Part shown: piece after piece, positions 24,617-38,400 of the stretch | How positions within the stretch are numbered: position 1 is the stretch's first letter | Layout: each line of letters begins with the position of its first letter | Assembly (NCBI GenBank): GCA_034687125.1 | Contig: JAQGBZ010000023.1 | Location: forward strand, 346,819 to 410,818 | Source of the DNA: Neelides folsomi | Lineage: Eukaryota > Arthropoda > Collembola > Neelipleona > Neelidae | Direction: 5' to 3' | DNA: 64,000 nt | Translations under genes and position numbers: made by a program | The notes under the pieces: model-generated | Seen by the model: only the letters and a program-made list of their open reading frames with translations | The model's database searches: none | What the model was told of the DNA's origin: nothing

Positions 24617-27600
24617 TCAATCGCTCCTATCTTTAATCTTGAAACACTCGATGTGAAAATGCTTGCACATTTGTCGTACCTAAATGGCAAAAATATTTGA
24701 TTAAATACTTACAATAATTGTTAAAAAATAATATATTTTTATCATTGGCATAATCTATAATTTTATATGATCTATTTAGACTTACAACATAAACTCCGTA
24801 GTGAATTTGAGTAAGTGTTGAAAGTACGGCAAGGGCGTAAACAGCCGTAACTTCAAAAGAAAGCCCGGGTCTTAAAAGGACGGAGACGGTGGCTAGTGAT
24901 GAAACGGGAAAGAGGAGCCAATCAAATGTTTCGCAATCCGTCGAACTCATTTGAGCCACGATTAACCGACAGCAAATATGACTGAACACTGTTCCAACCA
25001 TATAAAAGAAACATCTTGGTTGACTCGAGAGAACATCTCCTGGTGACCCAAACACCCACAATGTTGTAACAGCCATGAGGATGATTGAGGAATAGAGTGG
25101 CCGAAATGCTTCAACTAAGGGACGTTGCTTTCCAGTCCCATCTCGATATGACCTAAAACAAAATATTATTAGATTATTATTAAGAAATCTAACGATAGCA
25201 TTATGGTTCAATGGTACAAAGTCAGAATTGAAATATGAATTGTACTTGTAAACGTTGAAACAAGCTACCGGCATCGAAAGTCCAATAGATCCAGCATATA
25301 GAAGAAATTCAACCATGTTTCCACTTGTAAGGTAACCACCAGGCAAATAAAATTGCCAAATGTTATCACCTCCAAATGAACTTATAATAAAGACGATGAA
25401 ACACGCCTGTAAATAAAAAAAGTTAAATTAGTCATTGGCATTATTTTGAAGAGAGTAACATAATACTTTTATGTAAATAATATTTATAAAATATATTATT
25501 TTTATACTCACAAGCATGGATGCATCGTAGCCCCAAGGAAGATACAAAACTCCAGTATTGTATTTCTCCCAATGAGAAAAGATGAAATTGAAAAAGACAT
25601 TCCAGTAACAGAAAAACATCCGCTTAATGCTAATAGAAAATGGACCTCGACCGAAAACCGAATAAAGCCCAGTGGGGATAAAAACGGTTGTCCACGAGTC
25701 TAAACCATGGTCAAATAATTCTCCTAAAGGTCCCGAAGAACCGGTTCGCCTAGCTTGCTTCCCATCGATTCCATCTATTAAATTTAAATACGCCATATTA
25801 AAATACGTTCAAAAAATAATTTTATAAACAGTAGATAATTAAAAAGAGATATTATTAGACGCATGTTAAATAATTACCCAAAGTATGGGCCATGAATAAG
25901 TTGAAAGCTGCGAGTATCCAAACCCATCTTGGAATCGGAGGCCAAGTTGAACTCCCGTCTTCTGAACTACTTGCCACAAAATGATAGTCGTAAATAGAAA
26001 GTAGAACGAAATTCGCGACAGTGAATAGAAATCCAGCAAAGGTTAGGACATTTGGAGCAATCCACATCGGACATATCTAAAATGAAAACATTTTTTTAAA
26101 TCCAGTCTCATCAATCATTAGCATTTAAATAGGAAACTATATATAAATATAGTTATTATAGATTTATTCAATTTACTAATAGTTCTATATAAATGTTATA
26201 ATAAAATATATCAGAATACTCATTCTCATCTAAAGTCTCTTATCGTTCTCACAATACAGATAGATAGGCTCTCAGGTAGGCACATATAAATATTTTGTAT
26301 TTATCTATACTAAATGAATTTCAGTCTTACAGAATAATGTAGATATTAGACAGCTATGAACAAAAAATAAAAATAACAATGAAAAAAAGAATAAAAGATC
26401 AGTAAGAGCATTTAAGATAGTGTATCGATATTGAGTAAGGCTTAAATTAGTTGTTTAAATACATAACATACATTGAATACATACATGCATATGCACATTG
26501 ATACTTATATTAGAGTCTGAAGTCTAAAAATTTGTTGAGCCAATAGGATTTAACATTAACCTTCATTCTGAATCACAGATAAAATTAATGAAAAACACCT
26601 TATTCAATTCATATCACTTGCTCACATTTGGTTTTTTAACCTTGATTTAAGCTAAAAGGCTAAAACTGCAAGCTCAACAATTAGAATCATATTTTAAAAT
26701 TCTTAAGTTTTATTAAGATCAATAATTCCTCTATTTAAAATATGATTTGAAAGGGTGATGACTTGGCATAAACTTTTAAACGTTTAACACACGATACAAT
26801 AATTGCGCCCTGTAGGGCCTTCCTATCTTTAATATTGAATGATATCAAATAGGCACGTAATTACATAAAATAAAAGCATTGAATTATAAGGAAAAGATTA
26901 AGAAGAAAAATTTAGTTGAGGAAAGTTGATATAAGTTTGCAGGATGGATACACGCATTATCATAAAGATGTTTTTAAATGTCAATTGAGGAATGGAATTG
27001 GGTATTAGAAATCAACTGCAATTTGCACTTTGCTTTTTATGATTTTATAACTCGTCTTTAAACTCACAATAATGTTAACTATGCATATATTATATTAAAA
27101 TTAATATCAAATAACTCTTTGACAGAAAATAACAAGCAATATTTATTGTTGGTTTTCAATTTCAAATATCATTCATTCATTCGTCAAATATCGGAACCAT
27201 CCAGTTCTTAAAAAATATATAATGATAGTACTATGCAAGCATTGATAAATGCCTGAATGACGTGTAATGTCAAAACAGTGGTGTCAGTATTAAATAAGTG
27301 TATAATATCTAGAATTTCATTATTCCATCTTTATACTTTAATGGTATTTTTATGAGTATTAAATACCGATATATTATATTACAAATTTTTGAATTGCTGA
27401 TAAAATACTTTCTTGGAAGTCAGTTTACAAAAATTAAATAAACAAACATGAAATGGAAAATCACCAACCTTTACGACGGCGTTCCAAAATGGATGCATGA
27501 CATAGTTACTTAAAGGACTTGTGTCGACTGATGAGTACTAAAATTAATATAAAAAACGTTGTTTTGATTAGTTTCAAACGTTATTTTATGATAAATAAGA

Positions 27601-27806
27601 ATTTCGAATAAAAATTGAATGTAATTTGATCTATCTGGCAGGATTATTAAATTCAATGATTGAAAAATATCGAATAGAAGAGTTTATAACCGTAATTAAA
27701 CACCTTTAATTCATATACAATGTAAATAATTTTATGAATTTACTTTATAGTTGTCGAATCCTTGTAAATGTTCAGGACCCAAATACTGCACTTCACACCG
27801 ACCCAT
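24617..27806 (-). CDS. EPT1: Ethanolaminephosphotransferase 1 (SELENOI/EPT1 orthologue)
   Basis: Seven exons on the minus strand (27806-27744, 27537-27469, 26076-25878, 25774-25512, 25406-25246, 25152-24786, 24679-24617) join in frame to 394 residues before the first TGA, close to the human protein's 397. The CDP-alcohol phosphotransferase signature is complete: DG at 114-115, AR at 118-119, G128, D132 and D136. The N terminus ([14 protein letters not shown]), [19 protein letters not shown] and QMSST segments match the EPT1 branch more than choline phosphotransferases. The enzyme transfers phosphoethanolamine from CDP-ethanolamine to diacylglycerol or alkyl-acylglycerol in ER/Golgi membranes, and hydrophobic segments fill the protein. 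The first TGA (24619-24617) falls exactly where vertebrate SELENOI has selenocysteine (SD-U). Six more codons follow, then TGA at 24598-24596. It is transcribed divergently from PCIF1. Confidence 0.93.
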
Positions 27807-30097
27807 GTTGCTTTCTAGACTATTTAGAACTCTACGCACTCGAGAAACCAATTGTATTAGCCGTTGACTTATTCACATTATTTTCTTCCTGTAAATTCAA
27901 AAAGGATTTTATAAACGATGGAACAAATGTCGATGATCGATCAATACGATTAAATGGCCAATATTAACCATCAACGAATATAGAGAGAAGGTTCGAGAAA
28001 GAGAAAGGAATAATAAGTGAATAATTAACAAAAAACGTGGATTCCGAAATAAGTTGAAATCATAGACAAAGAAGTTTAGACAAAAACTAAACAATAAACT
28101 CTCAATAATGGTTAAATAATGTGTGAGTAAACTTACGGTGCGTTAAATCACAGGAACAGGACATTTAAAAAACTTAATTGTTTCATGTTAAACCTCCGCG
28201 GTTGAGTTATTAATATAGATTAATCGCCGAATTACTTCACCGGCTGAATCTCACGATTGGCTCGTCCTGCCGCAAGTGAATCAACTATCGAGTTTGAATG
28301 GGAGGATTCTACAATACTACAAAGATTCAATACGACCTCGAATCACGTTTTAATATTATCACAAATCATACATCTTCTTCATACGGTTATTACCAATGCC
28401 TAAAAGTACATCATGTCATCTGAAGGAAAACATCATCATTTTGTAAGGATCATACTATTATCTAAAATCACAAGAAAAATAAAACATGTCCGCTGCCCGT
28501 TGGAAAGACTGACGTAATAAGTTTCCTGCATACACTATATACAAGTACCAAATACAGTACATGTATTTTAAACGAAGCATAGCATAGGGGGTATTCTGCA
28601 TACATTGAGAACGAATATTTTAAAGAAGTGTATTATTATCGGGGTATATTTTATTGTATAATATACAAATAATATAATATAAATATAATATATATATGAA
28701 TAATATTATTATTCCCACAAACAAAATAAATGGAATTGATATCATAGAAAATCTTTGAAACTTAATCAGGTGATGATTGATGTTTTGATATTGTTTATTT
28801 CTCTTTCAAATATTAGGCTACAAAAATTAAGAGAGGTTGAAATGAACCTATCCTAACCCAATAATACAATGTTAGAAACTGTAGAGTCTAGCTCGCTAAA
28901 TTTTAGAAGACATAAAAGATAATTTGAATACAAATATAATATATAAATGTAATATACCATTTACAAATTTGAAAGCTTTTGTAATTTTGCTGACAATTAA
29001 AGCTCATTGTCAGTCAGAAATAAATCCAATAAATAAATTAAACTTATCATTATCATATATTTTAACTTTTCGGTGTTGGCGTCTAGAAGGGGTATATGAA
29101 CATCACAATACACACATTAGACATGTATGAATTTTGGGTTGGGCAATGCGGGGTGAGGTGTATATAATTTCTACAGTACCCAATGGTGTGACTTTTTCAC
29201 TGCGTCACGAGTAGAGTCCAAAAAGAAGCTCCCAAACTCAGTACAAGAGATATGTGTGAAAGCGGGATAAATATATGGTCTGGATTCTGGTTCTTCTTGT
29301 GACTCGACCAGCTCATGAGCCCAGTGTGAATGTGGCGTCGTACTGGACTTCTACGACTTCATTTTCTTTCTCGGTCCTAACGTGGCTCTCCCACGGGTTC
29401 GCCGACGCTCCCCGTAATGTGGATTATCCATTTAAATCATTAACCTCAGTGAGATGAACCTGGAGAATTAATTAAATCAAGAGTCAATTAATGAACAAAT
29501 AAAGAATAAAATTTTTTCCTCGACTTCGCGTCTCGTTAGACGAAGCCGTAAGATTTTTATTATTTTAATTCGGCTATTTTGAAATTTTTCCATTTGATCC
29601 CAGTCAAATTGATTAATTTAAACAACATGACCCAGAATTTCAAAAAATTTAACTACTTTTAATTCGTTTCAATGCATAATTAGTGTTATTATCCACACTT
29701 TTGCTTTTATTTACACTTTTGATTTCATTGTTTATTTTGATTCGAAGATATACTTTCGACCATAAATCCATAATTAACTTACTGTTAGGCCTACGACCAG
29801 GATGAATATATATTATTTATTCCATACAATCCTTATACAGCTAATTTTATTTATTTGAATTAACTTTAATCGTATTTTTAATGATTTACAAGTGAAAAAA
29901 TAACGCATTTGAGATGTAATTTGGGGCATTCTCATAAAGTTGTAGAACACTTGTGTTTTCTTTCCTTATTTACGACATTCATGTCGCGCCCATTCAATCC
30001 CATTGATATGCCTTCAATTCTTATGTTTTATAATATACTTTATAATTAAATTTTATAATTTTTAGATCTTGAGTGGTGGATGTTTTAAAGGTGAAGA
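27807..30097. other. Divergent promoter region between EPT1 and PCIF1
   Basis: The two start codons point away from each other across 2.3 kb. A splice-acceptor-like TTTACAG on the minus strand near 27890 suggests a 5' UTR intron for EPT1. A similar TTTTTAG just before 30066 suggests one for PCIF1. The more GC-rich block at about 29130-29460 may be promoter or first-exon sequence. The open frame inside it (29275-29457) has no recognisable homology. Confidence 0.45.
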
Positions 30098-33000
30098 ATG
30101 TCGTGGGAGCCATATGGGAACACTGCGCTTCCTTCGCTTCCTTCGCTTCAGCCGATCTCAAACCATGTGAATATGGGACTTCAACATGGGCAAGGACACT
30201 CCTACCCGCCAACAACTTATCTCCCAGCCCCAAACTACGCTAATCATCTGACTCCTACGAATTACGGAGGGAATCCAGGAGGATACGTGGAAGAACCTCA
30301 ACAACACCATCAACAACATCAGCAATACCATCTGCACCATCAACAACATCCAGCGATTTCTCATCCAATCCCCACAGTTCCAAGGCCTTCGTTAAATCCT
30401 CCGCATCCTGTTGCACCAATGCCCTATCCGCCTCAGCCACATTCACATCATAGCGGACAAGTGATGTTGAGTGGTGGGCAACCTCCACAACAGCAGCAAC
30501 AACAGCAGCAGCAGCCACCACCGCCACATGCACCTCATCCTGCTCCTTACCCATTAAAATTACCGACGAATTCACCAGTTTCCGCACCTCTTACCCCGTC
30601 ATATGTACCTCATACACCTCAAGTACGCTTATTTTATTTTATTTTATAATATAATTTTATTTTATATTACGTAGATGAGTTCGAAATTATATTTATTTTA
30701 TGAAATTTTAGGGTGCTCCTGTATCAAACCCTTTTGGAGAAGGAGGGGTAGCGAATGGCCAAGAACACGATTTGCCCCCAGAACTTCTTGCACTTGGATG
30801 GAGAAAATTTTGGAGTAAGCGAGAAAATCGCTGGTACTTTTGGAATTGTTTAACATCTGAGTCACTCTGGGAAGTTCCACCAATCCCAGGAAGACAAACT
30901 GTAAGAATTTACAATAAGATTGCAAAATTAATTGACTGAAATTATTTTTTAAGTAATTGAGTAATTAAAATTAATTAAATTTTATATTAATTTGCTATTT
31001 TCAGTATGACGCGCTTTCGGATCCTCTTGGAATTACAAGTAATGGCCCTACAGGTGTTCACGCAGGGCTAAAACGCAGGGCTTCTTCTACAGATCATATG
31101 GGAAGCCCAGTTGTGAAGAAATTCATTTTAGCGTAATGATTTAAAATTACCATATTCTATTAAATTATGTCTTACCTATATGAAAAAAACCTTTTTAATT
31201 GGAATTTAATACTGTTAGTGGGCCATGGGACTTGGAAGTGGTTTCAAATGCTTGGGTTGGGAGTTCTACCGTTCCCCAACCCTATCTTTTTCCAGTTAAT
31301 CCGGATGTTGAACAATCAAGAGCAAAGATGGTTATTAAACTTAGAAGTTGTTATCAACAATCTTGCCATTCTCGAGAGGGTATCGATGCTCCAAAAGAGT
31401 CACTCAACAGGTAAGACAAAAGATTTCAGAGTCCATTCGAGTTACAATTTTTTTGTATAAAACAACCTTCTATATAATTTTATTTTTGTTCAGATGGTTG
31501 ATGGAGCGGAAAGTACACGATCTGAAAGGTCTGGATCCGATATTTCCAGCGAATGATAGTATCGATGGAGTTGTATCTCAAGTCATGCTAAAAGAGATTA
31601 TGAACGACATTCCAATGAAAGTCGTCAAACCACGATTTACCGGTGATGCTAGAAAACAATTAGCAAAATTCGCTGAAGCTTGTAAACGAACAATTGAAAC
31701 GAGGTAAAATCCTAAAAATATATCACTTATTAAAAATTTATTAAAAATTAAATTTTACTATTCGTACAAAGGAGTGAAACAGCCGAGGCAAGAAAAGTCG
31801 TTAAATGGAAAGTCGAGGAAACTTTTCAGTGGTTAAAATCTACTGTTGGTTCTTCATATGAAGCATTTCAAGAAAGGATGGCCCACTTGAAAAAAACATG
31901 TCAACCTCATGTTCATGCTGCCGCCCTCAGTTCAGTTGAAGGAATCTGCAAAAAGATTTCGACCCTTGCAAAACAGTATGCAGTTCAAGTCCGAGAAACG
32001 CATCTCAAACTATTTATCGAACCAAATATGAAACCAGAAGTCGAAGCTGTAAGTATTTTTTCCTTTTAAGTAAAACTAAATGATCACAATTTTTTAATTT
32101 TTTGTATTTTATAGGAATTGGGCCGATTTCGTTGTCATCCTGCACTATGCGGAACTTACCAATTAAACGAAGCTACTAAAGTACCAACAATTGAATTTTT
32201 ACAACAAGATCGAGATCACGCGATATTAAAGCTTAGAAATGACCCCGTCCGAATCACAACACAATTTCTTCAGAAATTAGTAAATAATTCCTCAATTTAT
32301 ATTCAAATAAATTACACTACATAAAGTGTACATAGGTGTATTTTAAAATACCTAATTATTTGGTTGTAAATGATTTATTTTGGAAATTTAGGAGCAGTTA
32401 TACCGTTACAATTGCGTTGATGACAAAAAATTCGAGAATTTTCTAGTGAGGTCTTATTGTCTACTTAAAAGATATAATGCGTATACAGAAGATTTCACTT
32501 TCCCTCACAATATGCAAGGTTTGTTGTTTAATCATTTAATCACACTGGCTTTATTTCATACATTGTGCCAACCATTTTTCACTTTAAACATTTAAACCAC
32601 TTATTAACTTGTTTCTTATTTATATTTAGGGTCACTTCCAGTCCCAGTTTTCGAATCTATTCAGCGTAATTTCGGCGTGACATTCGAATGCTTTTCATCG
32701 CCACTAAATTGCTACTTTCGACAGTTTTGTTCGGCCTTTCCCGACACAGACGGCTATTTTGGATCGAGAGGAAACTTTTTAGACTTTTATCCAATTGCTG
32801 GTTCTTTTCAAGTGAACCCACCCTTTTCCGAAGATCTCATTGATGCTGCCATTTCTCATATTGAAGAATTATTAGGTTTGTTTGATAATGATTTTTATTA
32901 TTTATGTTGAATTAAAGTAAACCGAATCAATAATTGAATTCTGAATTTATGGGTTAGGTGGGACGAGGGAACCAATGTCTTTCATTATTTTCTTGCCCGA

Positions 33001-33555
33001 GCAAGAGGATAAAGGAGAAGGACTTGAGTTTGAATGTCAGTGGATGAAAAGAATGGAATCATCAAGATGGAAAAGACGACAAGTGACGATTCCTGCATTC
33101 GAACATGAGTTTCGCCACGGTGCACAGCATATGGTTTCAAAGTAATTTTTCTAAAAATTAAAATCCAATATTAAATGATTTCACTGCCATTAAAAATTGA
33201 TATTTATTATATAAAAAGATAAATCTTTATTACGATAAATATATTAATCAAATAATATATGTATTTACATCGTTTATTCGAATCTATTTACAGAAATGAA
33301 GTCGTGGTTCGTTCATCCCATCCTACAGTAATATTCTGGCTTCAAAATGATGGTGGATTTGGAGAATGGGAACCGACTGAGCAACGTGTTGATGCTCTTA
33401 TTGATGCTTACCGCCCAGGACGAGAACGCGAAAGAGATAGACAAGAACTTCTTTCGCCAGAGAGACAAAATCCTCATCAAGCAGACAAAGCGGTGGCAGC
33501 TGCTGCAGCCGCCGCTTCAGCTGTAGCTGTACTAACCCCGGCTGCGGCTCCGTAA
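30098..33555 (+). CDS. PCIF1: PCIF1/CAPAM, cap-specific mRNA m6Am methyltransferase
   Basis: Eleven exons (30098-30622, 30712-30900, 31005-31132, 31219-31410, 31494-31703, 31772-32048, 32115-32279, 32392-32518, 32630-32875, 32958-33141, 33294-33555) join in frame to 834 residues; human PCIF1 has 704. The order is a Pro/His/Gln-rich N terminus (1-175), a WW domain (196-235: [17 protein letters not shown], then WEVPP) that in the family binds the phosphorylated RNA polymerase II C-terminal domain, a helical region, then the methyltransferase core with NPPF at 667-670. The enzyme N6-methylates 2'-O-methyladenosine next to the mRNA cap in the nucleus. NPPF is the catalytic motif, and Drosophila PCIF1 is reported to lack activity, so the intact motif predicts an active enzyme here. 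The longer N terminus and a C-terminal Ala-rich tail (about residues 810-834) are the main differences from vertebrates. Confidence 0.95.
30480..30520 (+). repeat. CAG/CAA run coding for poly-Gln in PCIF1
   Basis: A run of mixed CAG and CAA codons gives nine consecutive Gln, followed by Pro codons, in the N-terminal disordered region of PCIF1. It is a likely site of length polymorphism. Confidence 0.8.
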
Positions 33556-34507
33556 TTAATTATTAATTAAGTCCATGTATAAGAACAATTACTTACAATT
33601 TATTTGTAAGAATACGTAAATTGTCTTATTGAGTGCATTTGTTATTCTTATTAATTTAAAGTTACAAAACTTTAAATAATATCAGTAGATTTCGTATTGA
33701 AAACATTCAATAGTTCGTATTAATAAGAAATTGTATTTCATCTTTGATGTTATATTCTTAAATTTTGTTTTTATTTGAAAAAGTTGTTTCTCTGATTTTT
33801 TTTTATTGAAAGTAGTTTACTGAAAGTAATATTGTACTTTGGAATTTCGTTGGTCTTGTGATTATTTTGTTGGTTCTTGTGATTTTTCATAGAATAGGTT
33901 ATAAAAAATATTGTTGAAAAAAAATTATTTTTAATTATAAAGGAAGGAAGGTAATACAGTACAAAGTGTTTGAAATACCTTATAATAGTAAGATAGATTT
34001 GGCAGCTAAATACTTATTACTGAATTGTTGTGAAAAATATGAAAGTAATCTTATCAAATGTACTAACGTAGTGCCACTCAGCCATCCACTATTAAAGTAA
34101 ATGCAGATTTAAAATTAGCAAAATAATCATCATAATTTTTGCAAATATAAAAATTGACGATTTTAAATAATTTAGCGTAAAATGGATTTACAAAAAATAA
34201 TCATAGGTTAAAATATGCACATCTTTGACTTTGACCGATTTATTAATATACTAATAGGTACTTATTAAAATAATTTAATTTATAAGTACACAAGTAAAGA
34301 TTACCTATGCAGACAAAAAACCATGAACAAGGGAATATATTATATTGAAGCTTACAATATATAAATTTTGTCGTATTGTAACAAAACATTATTATTATAT
34401 AATCTTATTTAGAATTTTTAAAGATTAATGAATAATTTTGTCCCCTTCAATTGTGCAATATTCGGTGATACTTATTAAGTTAACAATGCATTGTTTGCCT
34501 AATGAAG

Positions 34508-34605
34508 AAGAGTAGCGGTCCCTATTTTGGACAGCACCTCGCCAGAAGCTCGGCGGACATTATTGCTTTAAATATACCATAAATCGAAAAGGAACCGCTG
34601 CTCTT
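34508..34605. other. Isolated 98-nt stem-loop, RNA gene or small MITE
   Basis: The outer arms, beginning AAGAGTAGCGGTCCCTATTTT, pair with the 3' end (GAAAAGGAACCGCTGCTCTT) over about 19 positions with two mismatches and a few G-U pairs. Inside is a second GC-rich hairpin (CTCGCC to GGCGGA). The GC content is well above the AT-rich surroundings. I find no target-site duplication, tRNA box or known miRNA seed. It could be a structured RNA or the remnant of an inverted-repeat element; the AGCGGTTCC-like ends recall hAT termini. Confidence 0.5.
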
Positions 34606-35393
34606 TATATTACTAATCCATATTAATGCAAAAATGTAAATTTATTATGAATATAGAACTGTATTTAATAATTTAGAGCTAAACTATAATAAATAACATT
34701 GTTAAACAAGCACAATCGTTAGAAGTTAATTAAAATACTAAATATAATAAAATATTAAGAATCAAAAGATGTTTATAAAAGTTATTACAATTGTAGTTTA
34801 TATTACAAATACAATTTTTGTTTAAAATATTGATAACAATTTGTTTGTATTATTTACTCAATGTCAGAGTCGTTGATGATTTGTGGTACGTAGAAAGTAC
34901 GTAGTATGTAAGTTTACCATTAGCTAAATATTAAAACTAACATTTGGATTGGCATAAAAGTTTTAAATGGATGTTACGTTAAATTAATTCTGTCAAAGTC
35001 TTTTATTGTTAGCTTGAGTAGTTTTAATTGGAATTAGACCTATCCGATTTATGGACATTCATTATTCAATGAGTTACTAATATTTATATTTATGAAAAAT
35101 GAAAACAACATTATGTATGTGTTTATTATAAGGTATATAAAAATATATATGAAAAAATTCTGTCATAAACCATCAATAAAAACATACATAAGTACATACA
35201 GTACATAATTGCTTATTTTGTTTTTTGATCATAAATATATACGTATGCATATTTATTATAATAAGCCGTTGTTATTTGTCATCCATAATTCATGCAATTA
35301 ATTGATTCTTCTATAAATAATACTATTTTATGATTAATTTAATACCTTAGTCATTTTCCTCTTTAAACAAAGAATAGTAACAATGAAGTTCAC

Positions 35394-35421
35394 ATTCGCA
35401 ATGAATTGACATTGCGAATGA
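35394..35421. other. Perfect 11-bp hairpin
   Basis: CATTCGCAATG is followed after a 6-base loop by its exact inverted complement. It is short enough to be chance in a region of this size. Confidence 0.3.
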
Positions 35422-38400
35422 AATTGAATTTGGAAAGATCATTAAGATTTGCTACAATAAATACACGCTATTACATTCACGCATGACATATTTCAGATAT
35501 TTCCCTCAAACCACAATTGCTCTTAAAAGCAATCAAGTTGTCCCCAAAGTTGAAGGTTGATGTTAGAAAGTGAGACTGTGAAGACTCGGTCATGCTCATC
35601 TTCATTCACAAAAGTTGTTCACTCTAGATAGAGCTTTAACATTACCAGATAAAAAGCTATGCAAAGTTTGTAGGTTTATGAGGTAAAATATACCGTTAAA
35701 ACAAATGAATTCGCAAAAAATTAAATTCGTGAAAGTGAACAACGTTTGCCACAAGAAGCATTTGAAGGAAATTACAAGCTCAATAAATGTTACACAATGA
35801 AGCCATTTGGGGTGTAATTTGTATAATCGAAAGTACTACCTTTCATTTTCTATACTTCAAATAAAAATTCGCTGAGAGTGCTAACAAAACTTGTAACATC
35901 TGCATACTATATAACATTTTATTAGATATTTATATTATAAATTATTATATATGGTATATATCTGTAGCTCTTTGCTTTTTTAAAGAAACGAGGGAGCACA
36001 CTGCGTGCTTCAGCACACAATATAATAAATCAATTTAAGGAGATGATTCCAAGTCAAAGTGGTTTTACTTTTACCACCTAAAGAGATACATCACAACATC
36101 AACTTCCAATTGAGTGACCGATTTGGCAAAGATTTTGCACGAATTATTTTAAAATTATATTTTATGATTTACCTGTTCTTGTAATTGTAGTCTACGAGTA
36201 GGTAATAACAATAAGTAATTAAAAATGAAGTTTGTTACATAAAATGCATAATAACGTTCTTAATTCATATTAATTTTTCATTTCGTCCTACGCGTCCCAA
36301 GTCAGAGCAGTTTAAACTTAAAGAATCGTGGAACTATGTGTTGAAAGATAGTATCAATTATATCAATAATTGCAAAATTCTGTTAAACCTAACTAGAATT
36401 CTGTATTGTAGGCACTGAAAAAAAAATGCTAAATAGCTTAAAGGAAAAAGCAGATGTTCTTAATGTTTATAATAAGTATACTTAAGTATACGGTAAGATA
36501 ATTATACCTAAAACTTTTTATTTGTACTAAATACTTTCATACTTACATTCATATAATCATGCATACGAGTACATTAATTTTACCTTGTTATTAAGCTATG
36601 CACGGAATGTTCACGAGCTAAAGATTTCAAGTTCTCGAGGTTCGGTAATACTTTCTTTGAAGACGAGCAAGAATGTTGTCTCTACATTATTTTATTTATT
36701 TCACATGAGCTCTTCGAGAACAAATTTACAAGTAGAGTGCATTTGTGCAAGAGAACTTCTTTAAACTTATTTATGGTGGTGATAACACCAAAAAATAAAT
36801 GTCATCTCATGTTCTTCAAATGTAACACAATAAACGATCGCCCAAACTGACAAAGATCTTGTTACTTGGCTGGTCTTTCTTCGTTTCATCATTTGCACTA
36901 TATTTTGTAGCTTAAAACTGTTGGTTGAGTAAATCCAAAAGATTAAATTGACATCGTAAGCTAAAATTTTAACTATCTGTTATATTAAAAATTCTGATTC
37001 CGTTCTTAAGATATGAGCCTGTGTCATATAATAACTTACCTACTTTGTAATACCATATTACAAATGGTACATGTTATGCGAAAGGAAATATTGAGTTGAA
37101 TTGAACAATTCTATGTATTATAAATGTGTAAATGTCCGAAATTGTTGTATTATTTCCTATATTTTTTCAAATATTCAAAAAGAAACTCAAATTTTATCAT
37201 TGAATTTGTTAAGTTTATTGAAAATTCATATTACGCAATTTTGTTCGATTATGCATTATCAACAAATGCAACGAAATCTGAATTCAAGAAGAATAAAGAA
37301 GCTTTGATTCATAATATGGTTAGTTATTTCCTCATTGTATCACCACCATCAAGTAAGTAGCTTCGAAAAGTATCTAGCTAAATACACTAACACACAGAGA
37401 TACATCAGCAAAAGTTAATAGACTAGACGCGGAAATTATTTGGACCAACAGCAAAGCTGAAACGTGGGATATTAAAAGAGACATCCGATTATAAAGTTGA
37501 TAGGAAGTTTACAAGTGAGTGGAGATATTATGAATTGATTACAATAAATAACTCATAACTCATTCACTTGTCTTTCGGCGAATTCATTTTAAGTCTTTAA
37601 CATACAGATACTATCTGAATTACCTTTTATATGTTAAAGGTGTATTGTATTGTAAGGTGTACCTGTATTCATAATAAATATTTAGTTATTTGTAATTGCA
37701 TTAGTTAGGACACCGATGTTCGAATTTTGATAACATTAACAACATATAGGGAAGTTACATATTTTAATTTTTAAATGTATTATTGTTATTATGTTAGAAA
37801 ATAATACAAATAGCCTTTAACTGTATTCAAATTTATGTAATTATATGTCTAGTCATGAATGATTCTGATAAACTTGCGTTTTTAGTTAATTCCATATCAT
37901 TCTTAGTTCATATAAATATATTCAACTTAATATGACGAGAAGAGAATGTTTAGAAAGTTTTGAATCATTGTTTACATTTTACATTGATTCATTCAAGTCA
38001 TTGCAATCCTATCAAGTATAATTCAAACATAAAAGAAACTAGTTTGAGATTAAAATTGATCTAAACCGACAGTAACGCACATTCTATTCTACTTATATTA
38101 CCTACTCTCATTAAACTTATTAACTACGATATAAACAAGTGCATAAAAAATTATCAATCCTAAGAGTATTAAAATTATTTCAAGAATAACTATATTTATG
38201 CACTAGTTAGTGTTTGCTACGTTAAAGCATAAAATTTTTAGTATTAATTGTAAGAGTATTTATAAAACCGAGTCAAGAACTTTACATTCACTCAAGTAGA
38301 CTAATAAAATTATAAATTGAGGAAGTCGATGTATTAAGTATTTATTATGTATAGGTACCATACTGGTTTAACAATGTGATCTTCGAAAGTAGAATGCAAT

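Noticed and set aside
29275-29457. 60-codon open frame in the GC-richer block upstream of PCIF1
   Set aside because: No homology or good splice connection to PCIF1; more likely promoter or UTR sequence.
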